64,000 bases of DNA from Streptomyces hygroscopicus. Lineage in GTDB: Bacteria; Actinomycetota; Actinomycetes; Streptomycetales; Streptomycetaceae. The position numbers and the translations under genes were made by a program. The DNA lies in the NCBI RefSeq assembly GCF_026168105.1, contig NZ_LBMW01000001.1, positions 459,749 to 523,748 of the forward strand, in the 5' to 3' direction. This document shows positions 34,701 through 44,791 of this stretch, one piece after another (the first letter of the stretch is position 1; every line of letters starts with the position of its first letter). Below the pieces are notes generated by a model, which was given only the letters and a program-made list of their open reading frames with translations, made no database searches and was not told the origin of the DNA.

Positions 34701-37700
34701 GAACCTCGGGCACACCCAGGCCGCCGCCGGTGTCGGTGGCGTCATCAAGACCGTCCTGGCCATGCGGCACGGGCTCCTCCCCCGCACCCTGCACGCCGAG
34801 GAACCCTCGCCCCGGATCGACTGGTCGTCGGGGGGCGTACGGCTGCTGGCGCGGGACCAGAAGTGGCGTCCGGCGCCCGGGAGTCCACGGCGGGCCGGGG
34901 TGTCGGCGTTCGGGATCGGCGGGACCAATGCCCATGTGATCCTCGAGGAGCCAGGGGAGAGTGCATCGAAGGCCGGGCAGGACGCGGCCGAGGCGTGCCC
35001 TCGTGGTTCCGTGGCGCCCCCGCACGGACCGGTGGCGCCCTCCCTGGGGTCGACGGCGTCCCCCCGCGGACCCGTGGCCTCCTCCGATGCGGCCGTGATG
35101 TCACCTCGCGTCGAGGTGACACCTCCGCTGCTGCTGTCCGCCGCGAGTCCGGACGCCTTGCGGGTCCAGGCCGCCCGGACGGCCGCCGCGCTCCGCGAGC
35201 GACCCGGACTCGCCCCGCTCGATGTGGCGTTCACCCACGCCACCGCCCGCGCCGCGCTACCCCACCGGGCCGCCCTACCGGCGGACGACCGCGGGACGCT
35301 GCTTGCGGCGCTGGACGCCCTGGCTGCCTCAGGCACGGCACACACCGCCCGTGCTGACGGACGACTGGCCCTGCTGTTCACCGGACAGGGCGCCCAACGA
35401 CCAGGCATGGGCCGCGCGTTGCACGAGGCCTTCCCCGGCTTCGCCGCAGTCTTCGACACCCTCTGCGAGCGGTTCGACGCCCACCTGGAACGGCCGTTGC
35501 GCTCGGTGCTGTGGGACCTGGGCGGCGACGGGCTCCTGAACCGTACCGACTTCGCCCAGGCGGCCCTCTTCGTCTTCGAGGTGGCCGCCTTCCGGCTGCT
35601 GGAGTCGTGGGGCGTGCGACCGGACGTTCTGATCGGGCACTCTGTCGGCGAGCTGGCGGCGGCCCACTCCGCGGGCGTCCTGTCCGAGGCAGACGCCGTC
35701 GAACTGGTCGCGGCCCGGGGCCGGTTGATGCGGCAGTTGCCCGAGGGCGGCGCCATGGTGGCGCTGGATGCCACCGAGGACGAGGTGACGGGCGAGCTCG
35801 CCGAGGGCGTCGCTGTCGCGGCGGTGAACGGCCCGCGCGCGGTCGTCGTCTCCGGCGCCGAGGGACCGGTACTCGCGCTCGCGGAGCGGTTCGCCGCGCG
35901 CGGACGGCGCACCACCCGGCTGCGGGTCGGCCATGCCTTCCACTCCCCGCTGATGGACCCCATGCTCGCCGAATTCGGCCGTCTCGCGGGCCGGTTGACG
36001 TACGGGCCGCCCCGCATCCCGGTGATGTCGGGGCTGACCGGACGCGCGGCCACCGGGGAGGAACTGCGGTCGGCCGCGTACTGGGTGCGCCACGCCCGGG
36101 AGACCGTGCGCTTCGGGGACGCCGTGGGCCGGCTGGCGCGTGAGGGCCGGGTGACAGCGTTCGCCGAGGTCGGACCGGACGCGCAACTGACGGCCCAGGC
36201 CATGACGGGCCTCGCCGGGGCGGACGAGGAACTGCTGTTCACCGCGATGGCCCGGCGGGGTGATCAGGAGCCCGAGCCGCGGACACTGCTCGCCGCCGTG
36301 GGCAGGCTCCATGTCCAGGGTCTGCCGGTGGACTGGCGGCGAGTGTACGACGGCAGCAGCGCCCGGCGTGTCGACCTGCCGACCTATCCCTTCCGGCGGC
36401 AACGACACTGGCTCGACGGCGGGGCCACCGGACCCGCAGCCGCCTCGGGCCGTCCGCTGCTCACGCAGACGGTCACCGTGCCGGGCACGGAGCGGCTGCT
36501 GTGCACCGGTTGGCTGTCCGGCGCGGACCAGCCGTGGCTGCGCGACCATGTGGTGGCCGGGCGCGTCCTCGTGCCGGGCGCCGCGTTCGCCGAGATGGCG
36601 TTGCACGCGGGCGACGCGTGCGGTCTCGACGTCCTGGAGGACCTCGCCGTGCCGACGCCGCTGCCCCTGCCCGCGGAGGAGCATGACCGCGTCCAGGTCC
36701 AGGTGGCCGTGGGCGAGCCGGACGGGGCCGGGCGCCGCACCGTGGACGTGTACTCCCGGCCGGAGGAGTCCGGCGCGCTGGGCTCCTGGACGCACCACGC
36801 GACGGGGCGGCTCGGCCCGGCGCTTCCGGGAGTCCGGGACCGTAGTGCCGCTCCGGCCGCATGGCCGCCGCCGGACGCCACGCCCGTGGACCTCACGGGT
36901 GCCTATGAGCGGCTGGCCGCCGCGGGCCATGCGTACGGGCCGGCGTTCCGCGGTGTCACGGCGCTGTGGCGGCGGGGCGGGGAATTGTTCGCCGAGGTGG
37001 GGCCGGTACCGGGTGTGCAGGGGCGGCGCCACGGCCTGCATCCGGCTCTCCTGGACGCGGCCCTGCATGCCGGGCTGCTCACCGGACCGCCCCCGGGACC
37101 GGCCCGGATGCCGTTCGCCTGGCGGGGAATGACGCTGTACGCCACCGGGGCCACGGCGCTGCGCGTACACCTCAGGACGACCGGCTCGGACACGGTGGCC
37201 GTGGACCTCGCCGACGCCTCGGGCGCCCCGGTGGCCGTGGTGGAGTCACTGACCGCGCGTCCGGTACCGGAAGCGGACGCCACTGCGCCCGGAGAGCTGT
37301 ACCGCCTGCGCTGGACCGGTGTTCCCGCCGCCGCCGACGGACCCGTGCCATCGGTGACAGACCCCGACGACCTGGGCCTGGGCGCGATGCTCCCGCCGGC
37401 CGACTCCCCGGAGACGGCCGTGGCCTCCCTCTCCGCCGCCACGCCCGAGGACGCCGACCCGGCCACCGCCGCGCACACGCTGACCGCACGGGCCCTGGAA
37501 CTGCTGCGAACGCGGCTTCCCGGTACCGGGCGGTTGGTCGTGGTGACACGCGGTGCCACCGCCGAGCCGCCGGAACTGCCCGCCGCCACGGTCTGGGGAC
37601 TGCTGCGCGCCGCGCAGGCGGAGTACCCGGGTCGGCTCACGCTCGTCGACGTCGACGAGCGGCCCGAGTCGCTGCGGCTGCTGCCCGCCGCCGTGGCGGT

Positions 37701-39858
37701 CGGTGAGCCCCAGCTGGCCGTTCACGACGGCCGGCTGATGGTGCCGCGACTGGCGGTGACGCCGGGGGCCGCCTCCGGTGGTTCCTTCGGTGAGGGCGCC
37801 GTGCTGATCACCGGCGGCACCGGCTCGCTGGGCGCGCTGCTGGCCCGGCACCTGGTTACCCGGCACGGGGTACGGCATCTCGTCCTGCTCAGCCGCCGTG
37901 GCCCCCAGGCACCTGGTGCACGGGAGCTCCGGTCCGAGCTGGAATGGGCGGGCGCACATGTGGACATGGTGGCCTGCGACGCCGCCCGGCGGGACCGACT
38001 TGCCGCCGCCGTGGAGGAGTTCGGGGCCTCCCTCACCGCCGTGGTGCACACGGCGGGGGTCCTGGACGACGGCGTACTTGAATCGATGACGCCGCAGCGG
38101 CTTGCCGCGGTGCTGCGGCCGAAGGCCGACGCGGCCTGGCATCTGCACGAGCTGACGAAGGATCTGCCGCTGGCGCAGTTCGTGCTGTTCTCCTCGGCCG
38201 CCGGTCTGCTGGGCAACCCGGGGCAGTCCAACTACGCGGCGGCGAACGCCTTCCTGGACGCGCTCGCCCGGCACCGCGCCGCGCTGGGGCTGCCCGCGCT
38301 GTCGCTGGTGTGGGGGCCGTGGGCGGGCGGGGACGGGATGGCGGCCCGTACCGGCCGGGTCCGCGGAGGCGCCGTGCGCGCGGTCTCCCCGGAGCAGGGG
38401 CTGGCGCTCTTCGATGCCGCGCTCGGCTGCGGCATACCGGTTCTGGCGCCGCTTCCGCTGGACCGCTCGCCAGGGGCGATGGCCGCCGGGGCCACGATTC
38501 CGCCGCCCTTGCGCGCGCTGCTGCGCCCGGCCCGGCCCGCGGCCTCGTCCGGGGACGCGGAGGCGGGCGCGGAGGCGGACGGCATCGCCGGGTCCTGGCG
38601 TACCCGGCTGACGGCACTGCCCGCACCGGACCGCGTGGCCGCCCTGCGCAAGCTGATCCGGGCGGAGGTCGCCGCGGTGCTCGGGCACACCGACCCTGGT
38701 GCCGTCGACCGAGCCTTCCCGGAACTGGGATTCGACTCGCTGACGAGCGTGCTGCTGCGCAACCGGCTGAGCCTGCTGACCGGGCTGCCGCTGGCGGCGA
38801 CCGTCGCGTACGACTGGCCGGACGTGGACGAGCTCGCGGACCATCTGTACGCGGAGTTGAGCGCGGCGTTGCCGGAGGGGGCGGCGGGCGCGGGGACCGG
38901 GGGCGACGAGCCCGTTGCTCCGGAAGGAGACCCCGCGTCGGCGGACACCGTCCGGCCGTCGGCCCCGCAACCGGCCCCGCCCGTTCCCTCACCCGTCCCG
39001 TACCGGGCCCGCGCCCTCCGCTCCCGTCAGCCCCTGCCGGCCCTCTATCGGCGCGTCTGCGCGACGGGGGACGTCGTCGCGGCGATGCACCTCCTGGTGA
39101 CCGCATCCCTCGGCGCTCCGGTCTTCGGCCCGGAGGACGGCTCCCGGCACACCCTGACGCCGGTGCGCCTGGCCACCGGAGCGGACGGCCCGGCGCTCGT
39201 GTGCGTTCCCGGCTTCGCCACGAACCTCGGCCGCCCCTGGCACGCGGGCCTCGCGCCATGCTTCGACGGCGAGCGGGACATCCTCGAACTGCGCCATCCC
39301 GGCATCGACGACGGGGACGCGGTGGCGCGGGACCTGACGACGCTCACCGAGCTGCACGCCAGGACCGTGCGGAGCCGTGTCGGCGACCGTCCGTACGTGG
39401 TCGTGGGCCACTCCATGGGCGGCTCGGCCGCGCACGCGGTCGCCGCGCGTCTGGCGGCCGACGGCAATCCCCCGGCCGCACTCGTGCTGCTCGACTCGTA
39501 CCACATCACCCCGGACCGGGAGGCCGAGCCCTGGCTGCTTGCCCTGCCCGCCCGGATCCCGGTGGCGGCGGGCGAGCGGTTCGACACATCGGTGGACGAC
39601 CTGACCCTGCTGTCGCTCGGCGCCTACACCCGGATGTTCCGCGGCTGGCATCCGGAACCCACGGCTGTGCCCACTCTGCTGGTGCGCGCCACCGAGCCGC
39701 TGCCGGGCATGCCGCAGAGGTGGCGGTCCGGCTGGCCGGGCGCCCATGACACGGTGGACGTGCCCGGCAGTCATCTGAGCCTGCTCGAGGACCACGCGCC
39801 GACGACGGCCCGGGCGATCCGCATCTGGCTCGGATCCCTCGGCACGGAGGCGACCTGA
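31765..39858 (+). CDS. Single-protein type I polyketide synthase: AMP-ligase-ACP-KS-AT-DH-KR-ACP-TE
   Basis: A 2,697-residue megasynthase starting at the ATG at 31765 (GAAGGGG upstream). Domains: AMP-forming ligase (about 10-525; [13 protein letters not shown] at 172-184, [10 protein letters not shown] near 500) that should load a carboxylic acid; ACP1 (about 540-615; LGLTSLGG around Ser573); KS (634-1060; TACSSS with Cys808, [15 protein letters not shown]); AT (1200-1500; GHSVGE with Ser1293 and HAFH, predicting malonyl-CoA); DH (about 1570-1850; H-x3-G-x4-P and LLDAALH); KR (about 1850-2190; [16 protein letters not shown], and LDD predicting the B-type alcohol); ACP2 (LGFDSL near 2325); TE (2450-2697; GHSMGG near 2549). 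No ER. The expected product of one pass is a 2-enoyl acid two carbons longer than the starter. No tailoring or transport genes adjoin it. Confidence 0.95.
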   Translation: MAEFRGELVRALPGTLREHAARRGGKEAYRDERRAVTYGELEERTGRLAGHLGCLGLDRGDRVAILLGNRVEFVESCLGVLRAGAVGVPLDPEASDAELAYFLDDSGAVVVITDQALLPRLAGAAAERPGLRVVVVGTGVVPAEAPCGALLFEDLARTDPGRPPRDDLGLDEAAWILYTSGTTGESKGVVSTQRSALWSVAAAYVPAYGLREGDHLLWPLPMFHCYAHSLCLLGVVSVGACALLLAPGANVARALAARPFTVLAGVPATYRLLTESLRKTPVPLPASLRVCVTAGAPCPPELRQDIGELLGAPLLDGYGSTETCGKIAVSLLDGPRYDDSCGPPLPGLTVRLTHPATGEQVADGDEGEIWVRGAALMRGYHNRPEATAQAFTDGWYRTGDLGRRMPHGHLRVTGRVKELIIRGGQNINPSEVEQVLLALPDVVDAAVVGRAHDVLGEVPVAVVVPGRQGFDAAAAFAACRERLSAFKVPDEIHEISAVPRTPSGKTARPELADQVALRLTAQRASASAALRERLEAAPDAVLDLVREETARTAGVAAHDLDPDRPFTALGLTSLGGVLLRDRLGTATGLELPATLVFDHPTPAAAAALVTGALRGGADSGPARTTGREAVTPPAEPIAVVAMACRYPGGVRTPEDLWRLVADGTDATSDFPADRGWDLAELYDPDPDRPGTTVTRRGGFLHGAADFDAAFFGMSPRKALATDPQQRLLLETAWELLERAGLDPSGLRGSETGVFVGVMHDDYAGRLLHGGGHELEAHLALGSAGSVASGRIAYTLGLAGPAVTVDTACSSSLVAMHTAARALRTGECSLAVAGGVTVMATPTPFIAFSRLRGLAPDGRCKPFSAAADGTAWGEGVGLVLLERLSDARRNGHPVLAVLRGSAVNSDGASNGLTAPNGPAQQRVIRAALADAGLSPADVDAVEAHGTGTALGDPIEAQALLAAYGPGRDPERPLWLGSLKSNLGHTQAAAGVGGVIKTVLAMRHGLLPRTLHAEEPSPRIDWSSGGVRLLARDQKWRPAPGSPRRAGVSAFGIGGTNAHVILEEPGESASKAGQDAAEACPRGSVAPPHGPVAPSLGSTASPRGPVASSDAAVMSPRVEVTPPLLLSAASPDALRVQAARTAAALRERPGLAPLDVAFTHATARAALPHRAALPADDRGTLLAALDALAASGTAHTARADGRLALLFTGQGAQRPGMGRALHEAFPGFAAVFDTLCERFDAHLERPLRSVLWDLGGDGLLNRTDFAQAALFVFEVAAFRLLESWGVRPDVLIGHSVGELAAAHSAGVLSEADAVELVAARGRLMRQLPEGGAMVALDATEDEVTGELAEGVAVAAVNGPRAVVVSGAEGPVLALAERFAARGRRTTRLRVGHAFHSPLMDPMLAEFGRLAGRLTYGPPRIPVMSGLTGRAATGEELRSAAYWVRHARETVRFGDAVGRLAREGRVTAFAEVGPDAQLTAQAMTGLAGADEELLFTAMARRGDQEPEPRTLLAAVGRLHVQGLPVDWRRVYDGSSARRVDLPTYPFRRQRHWLDGGATGPAAASGRPLLTQTVTVPGTERLLCTGWLSGADQPWLRDHVVAGRVLVPGAAFAEMALHAGDACGLDVLEDLAVPTPLPLPAEEHDRVQVQVAVGEPDGAGRRTVDVYSRPEESGALGSWTHHATGRLGPALPGVRDRSAAPAAWPPPDATPVDLTGAYERLAAAGHAYGPAFRGVTALWRRGGELFAEVGPVPGVQGRRHGLHPALLDAALHAGLLTGPPPGPARMPFAWRGMTLYATGATALRVHLRTTGSDTVAVDLADASGAPVAVVESLTARPVPEADATAPGELYRLRWTGVPAAADGPVPSVTDPDDLGLGAMLPPADSPETAVASLSAATPEDADPATAAHTLTARALELLRTRLPGTGRLVVVTRGATAEPPELPAATVWGLLRAAQAEYPGRLTLVDVDERPESLRLLPAAVAVGEPQLAVHDGRLMVPRLAVTPGAASGGSFGEGAVLITGGTGSLGALLARHLVTRHGVRHLVLLSRRGPQAPGARELRSELEWAGAHVDMVACDAARRDRLAAAVEEFGASLTAVVHTAGVLDDGVLESMTPQRLAAVLRPKADAAWHLHELTKDLPLAQFVLFSSAAGLLGNPGQSNYAAANAFLDALARHRAALGLPALSLVWGPWAGGDGMAARTGRVRGGAVRAVSPEQGLALFDAALGCGIPVLAPLPLDRSPGAMAAGATIPPPLRALLRPARPAASSGDAEAGAEADGIAGSWRTRLTALPAPDRVAALRKLIRAEVAAVLGHTDPGAVDRAFPELGFDSLTSVLLRNRLSLLTGLPLAATVAYDWPDVDELADHLYAELSAALPEGAAGAGTGGDEPVAPEGDPASADTVRPSAPQPAPPVPSPVPYRARALRSRQPLPALYRRVCATGDVVAAMHLLVTASLGAPVFGPEDGSRHTLTPVRLATGADGPALVCVPGFATNLGRPWHAGLAPCFDGERDILELRHPGIDDGDAVARDLTTLTELHARTVRSRVGDRPYVVVGHSMGGSAAHAVAARLAADGNPPAALVLLDSYHITPDREAEPWLLALPARIPVAAGERFDTSVDDLTLLSLGAYTRMFRGWHPEPTAVPTLLVRATEPLPGMPQRWRSGWPGAHDTVDVPGSHLSLLEDHAPTTARAIRIWLGSLGTEAT
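34999..35082 (+). repeat. Four 21-bp degenerate tandem repeats in the KS-AT linker
   Basis: Four in-frame 21-base units encode heptapeptides of the form [28 protein letters not shown]. They extend the linker between the KS and AT domains of the PKS. The Pro/Gly/Ser content suggests a flexible spacer that expanded by slippage. Confidence 0.6.
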
Positions 39859-39866
39859 CCGCCCGC

Positions 39867-39888
39867 CGCCGGGGAACCGCCTCCGGCG
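39867..39888 (+). terminator. Weak candidate terminator after the PKS gene
   Basis: CGCCGG and CCGGCG form a 6-bp stem with a 10-base loop 9 bases after the PKS stop codon. The stem is short, so the call is tentative. Confidence 0.35.
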
Positions 39889-39960
39889 CCCGGCCTCCAA
39901 CACCCAGGTCCCGCCTGCGGGTTCGGTGGCGTCCGTCAGCCCCCACAGCTTGCCGATACG

Positions 39961-40017
39961 CCCGGCGGGCCCCCGCCCCACCTTGAAGACCGTGCCGGAG
40001 ACCGGCCCTTGGGGATC
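39961..40017 (-). pseudogene. Fragment resembling an EF-G-like translational GTPase (TetM/OtrA type)
   Basis: On the minus strand 19 codons read DPQGPVSGTVFKVGRGPAG, nearly identical to the domain-II start of ribosomal-protection GTPases and EF-G paralogues (GPVSGTVFKVERGPAGEK). The preceding codons (DDLTRRLTPSIVPLG) vaguely recall the segment before it. The match ends abruptly after GPAG and no G-domain or start codon is present. I read it as the last trace of a deleted GTPase gene; the rest of the 39,889-40,131 gap holds nothing recognisable. Confidence 0.5.
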
Positions 40018-40131
40018 GCCACCGTCACGTGTGCCGGTCCCGCGGGTCCGCCCCAGGGGGACGATCGACGGGGTGAGGCGACGGGTCAGGTCGTCGCGCG
40101 TCCGGGCGTGGTGCGGGCAATGGATTAACGC

Positions 40132-40641
40132 TCAACTTCCGGTGCGCGGGGGCAGCCGGTGTGTCTCCACCTCCGTCAGCCCGCCGTCCGTCACGGTCGC
40201 CGTCATGTACGTGCAGTGGGGCTGGCGGCGACGGTCGGTCGGGGAGCCGGGATTGAGCAGCCGCAGCCCCGTGTCCGTGGTGGTGTCCCAGGGGATGTGG
40301 CTGTGGCCGAAGACCAGTACGTCCAGGTCGGGGAAACGTTCTGCGCAGCGTCGTTCCCGGCCCTGCGCGGGGCCGGTCTCGTGGACCACTCCGAGGCGCA
40401 GACCTCCGAGGTCGGCTCGGGCGACTTCGGGGAGCCGGGCGCGCAGGGCGGGGCCGTCGTTGTTGCCGTGAACGCCGATCAGCCGCGCGGACCGGCTCTC
40501 CAGCAGGTCGAGCGTGGCGACGTCCACCCAGTCACCGGCGTGGATCACGACGTCGGCGCGCGGAACTTCGGCCAGCAGCCGCTCCGGCAGCTCCCGGGCG
40601 CGCCGTGGGACGTGGGTGTCGGACATGAGGAGCAGACGCAC
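40132..40641 (-). CDS. YfcE/MJ0936-type metallophosphoesterase
   Basis: A 169-residue calcineurin-like phosphoesterase of the small YfcE class. The metal ligands are in order: MSDTHVPRR, VIHAGDWVD, VHGNNDG, LGVVHETG and VFGHSHIPW, with LLNPGSPTDRR closing the site. Length is normal. The start is the GTG at 40641, only 4 bases from the stop of the large SpoIIE phosphatase gene (40646), so the two are very probably co-transcribed. Family members hydrolyse phosphodiesters in vitro; the substrate here is unknown. Confidence 0.9.
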   Translation of the reverse strand: MRLLLMSDTHVPRRARELPERLLAEVPRADVVIHAGDWVDVATLDLLESRSARLIGVHGNNDGPALRARLPEVARADLGGLRLGVVHETGPAQGRERRCAERFPDLDVLVFGHSHIPWDTTTDTGLRLLNPGSPTDRRRQPHCTYMTATVTDGGLTEVETHRLPPRTGS

Positions 40642-40645
40642 GACG

Positions 40646-43132
40646 TCAGGGTGTCACGGGCGGCCGGGCGGGGGCATCCGCCGTCAGGGGCTCCGCGGGC
40701 GGCGAAGGCGGCAGGACGAGGTCCGCCCACACCTGCTTGCCACCGCTGACCGGGAGCGTCCCCCACATGGCCGACACGGCCTCGACGAGCAGGATGCCGC
40801 GCCCGCCCGTCGCCTCCCAGCCGATGCTCGTCGGCTTGACCGGTGTGCGCGGCGAGGAGTCGGCGACGGCGACGCGCAGCCGGTGGTTGAGCAAGGTGAG
40901 GTCCAGGCGGACCGGGCCGTCGGTGTGGACGAGGGCGTTGGTGACGAGTTCGGAGACGACGAGGAGCACCATGTCGAGTCCCTCCGTCACCCCCCAGGCA
41001 CGCAGAGTGCGGCGGGTGAAGCGGCGAGCGTGCCGGACCGCCTCGGGGACGCGCCACACCGTCCAGCTCTCGCGCAGGGGGCGTGTTGCCATGCCGTCGT
41101 AGCGCATGAGGAGCAGCGCCACGTCGTCGCTGCGGTTGGCCCCGGCGAGCATGGCGTCGGCGACAAGGCCGAGATGTCCGGGATCGGCGGCGGACAGCGC
41201 CTCGGACAGGTGCGTGAGGCCGTCCTCCAGGTCCATGTCGGCGGACTCGACCAGGCCGTCCGTGGTCAGGGCGACGATCGTGCCGGGCTGCAGCCTGATC
41301 TGGCTCATCGGGAATTCGGCCTGGGGCACCACGCCGAGCGGCGGCCCGCCCTCCGAGTCGGTGATCTCCGCGGTGCCGTCCGGATGACGCAGGACGGGTG
41401 GGAGGTGGCCGGCGCGGACGGACCAGGCGGTACCGGCCTCCATGTCGACGTCGACGTAGCAGCAGGTGGCGAAGAGGTCGGACTCCATCTCCACGAGAAG
41501 CCGGTTGGTGTGCGAGACGACGACGTCCGGGGGGTGGCCCTCGGCCGCGTACGCGCGCAGGGCCGTGCGCATCTGGCCCATGAGGGCGGCGGCGCTCGCG
41601 TTGTGGCCCTGGACGTCGCCGATGACGAGGGCGACGTGGTTGTCGGGCAGCGGGATCACGTCGTACCAGTCGCCGCCGAGCTCAAGACCCGCGGTGGTGG
41701 GCAGATAGCGGGCGACGGCTTCCGCACCGGGGAGCCGGGGCAGCCTGCGCGGCAGCAGGGCGCGCTGGAGCATACCGATCAGCTCGTGCTCGGCGTCGAA
41801 GGCGTGGGCGCGCACCAGTGCCTGGCCGGCGAGGCCCGCCACCGCGGTGAGCAGGGCACGCTCGTCGGTGCCGAAGTCGTGCGGGCTGTCCCAGCCGACC
41901 AGGCAGGCACCGGCCATACTTCCGCCGGCGGGGAGCGGCAGCACGGCCAGGCCCCCGGGGCCGACCTCGGCGAGCGCGGGTTCCAGGTCGGTTCCGGCGG
42001 GCCAGATCGCGGCGCGGCCCTCCCGCAGCGCGGCGGCGAGTGTCGGCATCGCGCGTACCGGCGCGTCGGGCCACTCCGAGCGCCACTCGGTGCGCCACAC
42101 CTCGGGCCAGGCGTCCGCTTCGGGCGGGTCCAGGACGGTGACGACCAGCCGGTCGGACTCCAGCTCGGCGAGGGCGATGCGGTCGGCCTGCAGAGGCTTG
42201 CGCAGGGCGGCGACCACGGCCTTGCTGACGTCGCGGACGGTGCCCGCGGTGGCGAGGGCCGCGGCGAGCCGCTGGATGCGGGTGACGTCGCTGACGGCGG
42301 GGCGCAGCTTGGAGGCGTCGGCTACGGTCCCGACGAGCCGCGCCGGCCGGCCTTCCCCGGCCGGCAGCAGGCGCCCGCGCAGCCGCAGCCACTTCGGCAC
42401 GCCGGAGGGCTGGAGGATGCGGAACTCCAGCTCGCGGTCGCCGATGGACATGTGGTCGGCCTCGACCACCGACATCAGGGAGGGCAGGTCCTCCGGCACG
42501 GTCCGGGCGAGCAGGGTCTCGACCCTGCCGTCGAAGTCGTCGGGGTCGATGCCGAAGAGTTCCAGCATCTCGTTGTCGACCTCGACCCGCCCGCTGTCCA
42601 TGGCGAGGCTGAAGGAGCTGCGAGACGGCTCGCCGACGCCGGCCGGGGGCGGCGTGGGGCCGGTGACGGCCTCGGCGACGAGCTGGAGGCACGCGCGGTC
42701 GTCGGCGCCGAAGCCGTCCGGGCTGTCACCGACGGCGACCAGGCATCCCCCGTCCCGCAGGGGCAGGACGGCCACGGAGAAGTCCCCGGTCGGCAGCCGG
42801 TGCGCGTCGTCGCAGCGGCCGAGGTCCTCGGGGGTGAGCCACAGGGGCCGACGGGAGCGGTGCACCGCGGCAGCGGGCCCGTTGGACCAGGCGTAGCTGT
42901 CCCGCAGCCCGTACATTGCCCTCGGCACGCCGACCGACTCGGTAAGGCACAGCTGATCACCGTCCTCGCTCGGGGTGTAGACGACGGCGAGGGTGGCTCC
43001 GGCGAAGACGAGCGCCTGTTCGAGTACGCGGCGCAGGCGCTCACGCGGGTCGATGTCCGCGGCGAGCGTCTTGAGGGCAAGTTCGGCACGCAGGGTTCTT
43101 GTTCTGCGTTCCGCAGCGCCCTCACTGCCCAC
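40646..43132 (-). CDS. Multidomain signalling protein: GAF-PAS-GAF-SpoIIE phosphatase-HATPase
   Basis: An 828-residue cytoplasmic regulator combining, in order, a GAF-like sensor (about 15-160), a PAS domain (about 165-275; LELFGIDPDDFDGRVETLL), a second GAF (about 285-440), a PP2C/SpoIIE phosphatase (about 455-655; ELGGDWYDVIPL, VIGDVQGHNASAAALMGQMR, ALTTDGLVE) and an anti-sigma-type HATPase (about 670-790; VVSELVTNALVHT, VAVADSSPRTP, GGRGILLVEAVS). The phosphatase should dephosphorylate anti-sigma-factor antagonists while the kinase-like module rephosphorylates them, a partner-switching device typical of Streptomyces. No antagonist or sigma gene is adjacent. It is followed 4 bases later by a phosphoesterase gene. 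Confidence 0.92.
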   Translation of the reverse strand: MGSEGAAERRTRTLRAELALKTLAADIDPRERLRRVLEQALVFAGATLAVVYTPSEDGDQLCLTESVGVPRAMYGLRDSYAWSNGPAAAVHRSRRPLWLTPEDLGRCDDAHRLPTGDFSVAVLPLRDGGCLVAVGDSPDGFGADDRACLQLVAEAVTGPTPPPAGVGEPSRSSFSLAMDSGRVEVDNEMLELFGIDPDDFDGRVETLLARTVPEDLPSLMSVVEADHMSIGDRELEFRILQPSGVPKWLRLRGRLLPAGEGRPARLVGTVADASKLRPAVSDVTRIQRLAAALATAGTVRDVSKAVVAALRKPLQADRIALAELESDRLVVTVLDPPEADAWPEVWRTEWRSEWPDAPVRAMPTLAAALREGRAAIWPAGTDLEPALAEVGPGGLAVLPLPAGGSMAGACLVGWDSPHDFGTDERALLTAVAGLAGQALVRAHAFDAEHELIGMLQRALLPRRLPRLPGAEAVARYLPTTAGLELGGDWYDVIPLPDNHVALVIGDVQGHNASAAALMGQMRTALRAYAAEGHPPDVVVSHTNRLLVEMESDLFATCCYVDVDMEAGTAWSVRAGHLPPVLRHPDGTAEITDSEGGPPLGVVPQAEFPMSQIRLQPGTIVALTTDGLVESADMDLEDGLTHLSEALSAADPGHLGLVADAMLAGANRSDDVALLLMRYDGMATRPLRESWTVWRVPEAVRHARRFTRRTLRAWGVTEGLDMVLLVVSELVTNALVHTDGPVRLDLTLLNHRLRVAVADSSPRTPVKPTSIGWEATGGRGILLVEAVSAMWGTLPVSGGKQVWADLVLPPSPPAEPLTADAPARPPVTP

Positions 43133-43252
43133 TCTGCAATTACAGCGCTTCCAGGACGCTCGCGCAGCCCCTGTGAGCGTGTCGACACGCCAGATCTGCG
43201 GCGCGGCGTGCGGGAGTGGCCTGGAAGGGCGAGTACGGAGCCTCCGCGGACA

Positions 43253-43290
43253 GAACGGTCCGGCCCTCCCGCCGGAGGGCCGGACCGTTC
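43253..43290 (-). terminator. Strong terminator hairpin after the protease gene
   Basis: A perfect 17-bp inverted repeat (GAACGGTCCGGCCCTCC and its complement) with a CGCC tetraloop begins 34 bases after the stop of the minus-strand protease gene and precedes the SpoIIE phosphatase gene, separating the two. Confidence 0.9.
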
Positions 43291-43324
43291 CACCGACCGG
43301 GGTGGAACCGCTACTGCGTCCCGG

Positions 43325-44791
43325 TCAGTGGCTGGTCACTCCGGAGCCGTCGGCCGCACCGCCGCCGACCGACTGCCCGGACTGGTCACCGGCGTTCCCG
43401 GCGTTCCCGGACGGGTCGGCCGCACCACCACCGCCCGCCTGGTCGGTGGGGCTCACGGTCTGGTTCCCGGCACCGCTCTGATTACCGGCGCCACTCTGAT
43501 TACCGGCACCGCTCTGGTTCCCGGCACCGCTCTGGTCGCCGGCGCCCGCCGTGTCGCTCGGGCTCGCGGTGTCACCGGAGCCGGCACTCTGGCCCGAGCC
43601 CGCAGCACCGGCACCACCGGCACCACCGGCACCACCGGCACCACCGGCACCACCGGCACCGAGCGTCGCGCCGGTCGCCTGGAGCGCCGCGGTCACCGGC
43701 TGGAAGAAGGTCTCGCCGCCCGCGGTGCAGTCGCCGCTGCCGCCCGACGTCAGGCCGACCGCACTGCCGTCCTGGGTGAACAGGGAGCCACCACTGTCTC
43801 CGGCCTCGGCGCAGACGTTGGTCTGGATGAGGCCGTTGACGGTGTCGACGCCGCCCGGCACGGTCTCGCTCTGGAAGTTCACGGTGGCGTCGAGGCCGGT
43901 CACGCTCCCGTTGTGCAGCCCGGTCGTGCTGCCCATCCGGAAGACCTGCTGGCCCACCACCGCGTCCGCGGCCTTGGTGATCTGGACCGTCTGGCCGTTG
44001 CCGACGTTGACCTCGCTCTTGGTCTGGGTCTTGGGGTCGTTGTACTTGACGAGCGAGAAGTCGTTGCCGGGGAAGGTGGCCTGGTCGACGGTGGCGACCG
44101 GCTGGCCGTTCTGGGAGTCGGACCACTGCTTCGCCGCGACGCCGCAGTGACCGGCCGTCAGGAAGGCGGGGCTGCCGTCCTTCGCCGTGACGTTGAAGCC
44201 GAGGGAGCAGCGGACGCCCCCGCCGTTCGCCTGAGCGAAGATGGCGTCGCCGCCCGACACGAACGTCTTGAACTTGCCCCCGGACTTCTTGACGGTGGCC
44301 ACGCCCGAGCCGAGGCTCTTGACCGTCGACTGCAGCTTCTTCCACGTGGTGCCGGTGACGGTGCTGTCGGCGCTGACCCTGATCTCGTTGGTCTTGGGGT
44401 CGACGGACCACGCGGTGCCGGGAATCGTCGCCTTGGTGCGCAGCGTCTTCGCCGCGGCCTGCAGCGTGGCGGTGCTGTTCTGCACCTGGTGCGGAACCGC
44501 GCCCGCCTTTCTGATGGCATCGATGACCTTGCTGTCGTTGCCCACCATGTTGACGACGACCTGCTGCTTGTCGGCGTTGTAGTACGACCCTGCGGCGGCA
44601 CTGCCCAACTGGGAGGCGAGCTGCGAGGCGACGGCCGAGACGTCGGTCGCCTTGAACGTCTTCGGGGTGCCGTCCGACGAACCCGTCTGGGACGCGTTGG
44701 CATGGGGCAGCAGAAGGGCCGCAGCTCCGAGCGCCGCCACGCTTCCCGCCGCGATTGCGGCCTTGCGCTTGGGTATGCGTTTGTGACTCAA
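43325..44791 (-). CDS. Secreted trypsin-like serine protease (S1E, streptogrisin type) with a repetitive C-terminal tail
   Basis: A 488-residue exported protease. The best start is the TTG at 44791, 7 bases after AGGAGG, giving LSHKRIPKRKAAIAAGSVAA and a Sec signal ending near HANAS. An alpha-lytic-type pro-region follows (about 40-150). The catalytic domain shows VRCSLGFNVTAKDGSPAFLT and TAGHC (His), GNDFSLVKY (Asp) and EAGDSGGS (Ser), with SGDCTAGGETFFQPV at its end. The last 100 residues are unusual: six GAG triplets, then four SGAGNQ-type hexapeptides, then a Gly/Ser/Asp-rich end. Normal streptogrisins stop soon after the catalytic domain, so the tail may be a wall-spanning or flexible linker. 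It is divergent from the thioesterase gene. Confidence 0.92.
   Translation of the reverse strand: MSHKRIPKRKAAIAAGSVAALGAAALLLPHANASQTGSSDGTPKTFKATDVSAVASQLASQLGSAAAGSYYNADKQQVVVNMVGNDSKVIDAIRKAGAVPHQVQNSTATLQAAAKTLRTKATIPGTAWSVDPKTNEIRVSADSTVTGTTWKKLQSTVKSLGSGVATVKKSGGKFKTFVSGGDAIFAQANGGGVRCSLGFNVTAKDGSPAFLTAGHCGVAAKQWSDSQNGQPVATVDQATFPGNDFSLVKYNDPKTQTKSEVNVGNGQTVQITKAADAVVGQQVFRMGSTTGLHNGSVTGLDATVNFQSETVPGGVDTVNGLIQTNVCAEAGDSGGSLFTQDGSAVGLTSGGSGDCTAGGETFFQPVTAALQATGATLGAGGAGGAGGAGGAGGAGAAGSGQSAGSGDTASPSDTAGAGDQSGAGNQSGAGNQSGAGNQSGAGNQTVSPTDQAGGGGAADPSGNAGNAGDQSGQSVGGGAADGSGVTSH
43463..43534 (-). repeat. Four 18-bp tandem repeats in the protease tail
   Basis: Units 43463-43480, 43481-43498, 43499-43516 and 43517-43534 encode alternating Gln/Asn-Ser-Gly-Ala-Gly hexapeptides (SGAGNQ phase). 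A degenerate fifth unit follows. First and fourth units are identical. Confidence 0.8.
43606..43659 (-). repeat. Six identical 9-bp tandem repeats in the protease tail
   Basis: CACCGGCAC (plus strand) is repeated six times without interruption, encoding GAG six times on the minus strand. Perfect identity implies recent expansion, and length probably varies between strains. Confidence 0.85.

Noticed and set aside
34047..36242. Long minus-strand open frames across the PKS gene
   Set aside because: They are Ser/Arg/Ala-rich shadows of the PKS coding strand with no recognisable motif.
43463..43659. CRISPR-like periodic repeats
   Set aside because: The 9-bp and 18-bp units are contiguous, without spacers, and lie in frame inside the protease gene.
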